Origin: JBNLBT01 sp050303435
Lineage (GTDB): Bacteria > Pseudomonadota > Gammaproteobacteria > Xanthomonadales > Marinicellaceae
Assembly (NCBI GenBank): GCA_050303435.1
Contig: JBNLBT010000017.1
Span: 1-45,844, forward strand
DNA length: 45,844 nt
Direction: 5' to 3'
In this document: piece after piece, positions 45,667 to 45,844 of the stretch
How the letters are laid out: the number at the start of each line of letters is the position of its first letter
Position numbering within the stretch: position 1 is the stretch's first letter
Made by a program: the position numbers and the translations under genes
Notes under the pieces: model-generated
Seen by the model: only the letters and a program-made list of their open reading frames with translations
What the model was told of the DNA's origin: nothing
The model's database searches: none

Positions 45667-45844
45667 ATGCATCACATCATTCGGCTGTGTCTGATCGCGT
45701 TCGCGCTGTCGGGCTGTCAGCACTGGCACGCCAAAACGCACACACCCGCGCAGGCGGCCGCGCAGGCGCGACAAATCTACGCGGATTTTTTTGAAGAATA
45801 CCTGCGTTTGAATCCATTGCTGGCCACGCGCATCGGTGATCACC
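45667..45844 (+). CDS. DUF885-like lipoprotein (3' truncated by window end)
   Basis: Only the first 59 codons are visible. A lipoprotein signal, MHHIIRLCLIAFALSGC, with lipid cysteine at 17, is followed by an Ala/Gln linker and FFEEYLRLNPLLATRIGDH. The last segment is the usual opening of DUF885 proteins, metallopeptidase-like and mostly uncharacterised. GGGGAG (45653-45658), eight bases upstream, fixes the start. A weak promoter candidate (TTGCAT 45596-45601, 18 bases, AATAAT 45620-45625) lies ahead. Family assignment rests on a short stretch. Confidence 0.6.
   Translation, partial: MHHIIRLCLIAFALSGCQHWHAKTHTPAQAAAQARQIYADFFEEYLRLNPLLATRIGDH

Overview
The window looks like a chromosomal segment of a Gram-negative, GC-rich gammaproteobacterium. 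The support is a fused RlmKL rRNA methyltransferase, LpxH (lipid A), ApaH, GlnS, AsnS, PurT, AcnA and a SufS-SufU pair. Secreted proteins with C-terminal modules of a kind often seen in Lysobacterales-like genomes point in the same direction, but that finer placement is inference. Almost all of the sequence is housekeeping or envelope genes in short operons. I see no rRNA, tRNA, insertion sequence, integrase, phage gene or CRISPR array.

Layout. 1-1575: end of a SUF operon (sufS, truncated by the window edge, then sufU). 1687-2853: glutaryl-CoA dehydrogenase. 3073-6033: a compact four-frame cassette of class III nucleotide cyclase with FHA domain, a 26-codon hydrophobic ORF, an XpaC-like membrane protein and TelA. 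6097-7371: a hotdog thioesterase convergent with exonuclease III. 7510-10668: pyrE, apaH, glnS. 10931-12367: secreted beta-helix protein. 12509-14370: alkylation repair (Ada/AraC/AlkA fusion, then Ogt). 14418-15227: ICL/PEP-mutase family enzyme, closed by a clear two-way terminator. 15283-19672 (minus): asnS, a class III aminotransferase with its own good promoter, lpxH and a periplasmic cyclophilin. 19746-21215 (minus): secreted transglutaminase-like protein, divergent from purT-rlmKL (21240-24559). 24575-33067: gor, a 1410-residue subtilase, a DUF1684 protein, deoC and deoA, most with overlapping starts and stops. 33127-33771 (minus): exported peroxiredoxin-like protein. 33772-34248: the only long non-coding stretch, holding two perfect dyads in front of an MFP/ATPase/ABC-2 permease exporter (34249-37287). 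37364-40161: VOC protein and a CadC-like winged-helix/TPR transmembrane regulator. 40224-42887 (minus): acnA. 43042-45501 (minus): a Card1/Can2-like CARF nuclease, threonine aldolase and a small membrane protein. 45667-end: start of a DUF885-like lipoprotein.

Most unusual content. (1) An orphan CARF plus PD-(D/E)xK nuclease of the type III CRISPR accessory class sits at 44377-45501 with no CRISPR genes in view. Its nucleotide-sensing motif is altered and its promoter suggests a leaderless transcript. (2) The cyclase-FHA / micro-ORF / XpaC / TelA cassette links a predicted second-messenger enzyme to the little-understood TelA system. (3) In SufU the third metal-ligand cysteine appears to have moved by one helical turn. 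(4) A perfect 7+7 dyad spans the likely start codon of the exporter's first gene. Functions are assigned by reading the protein sequences; no database search was run.
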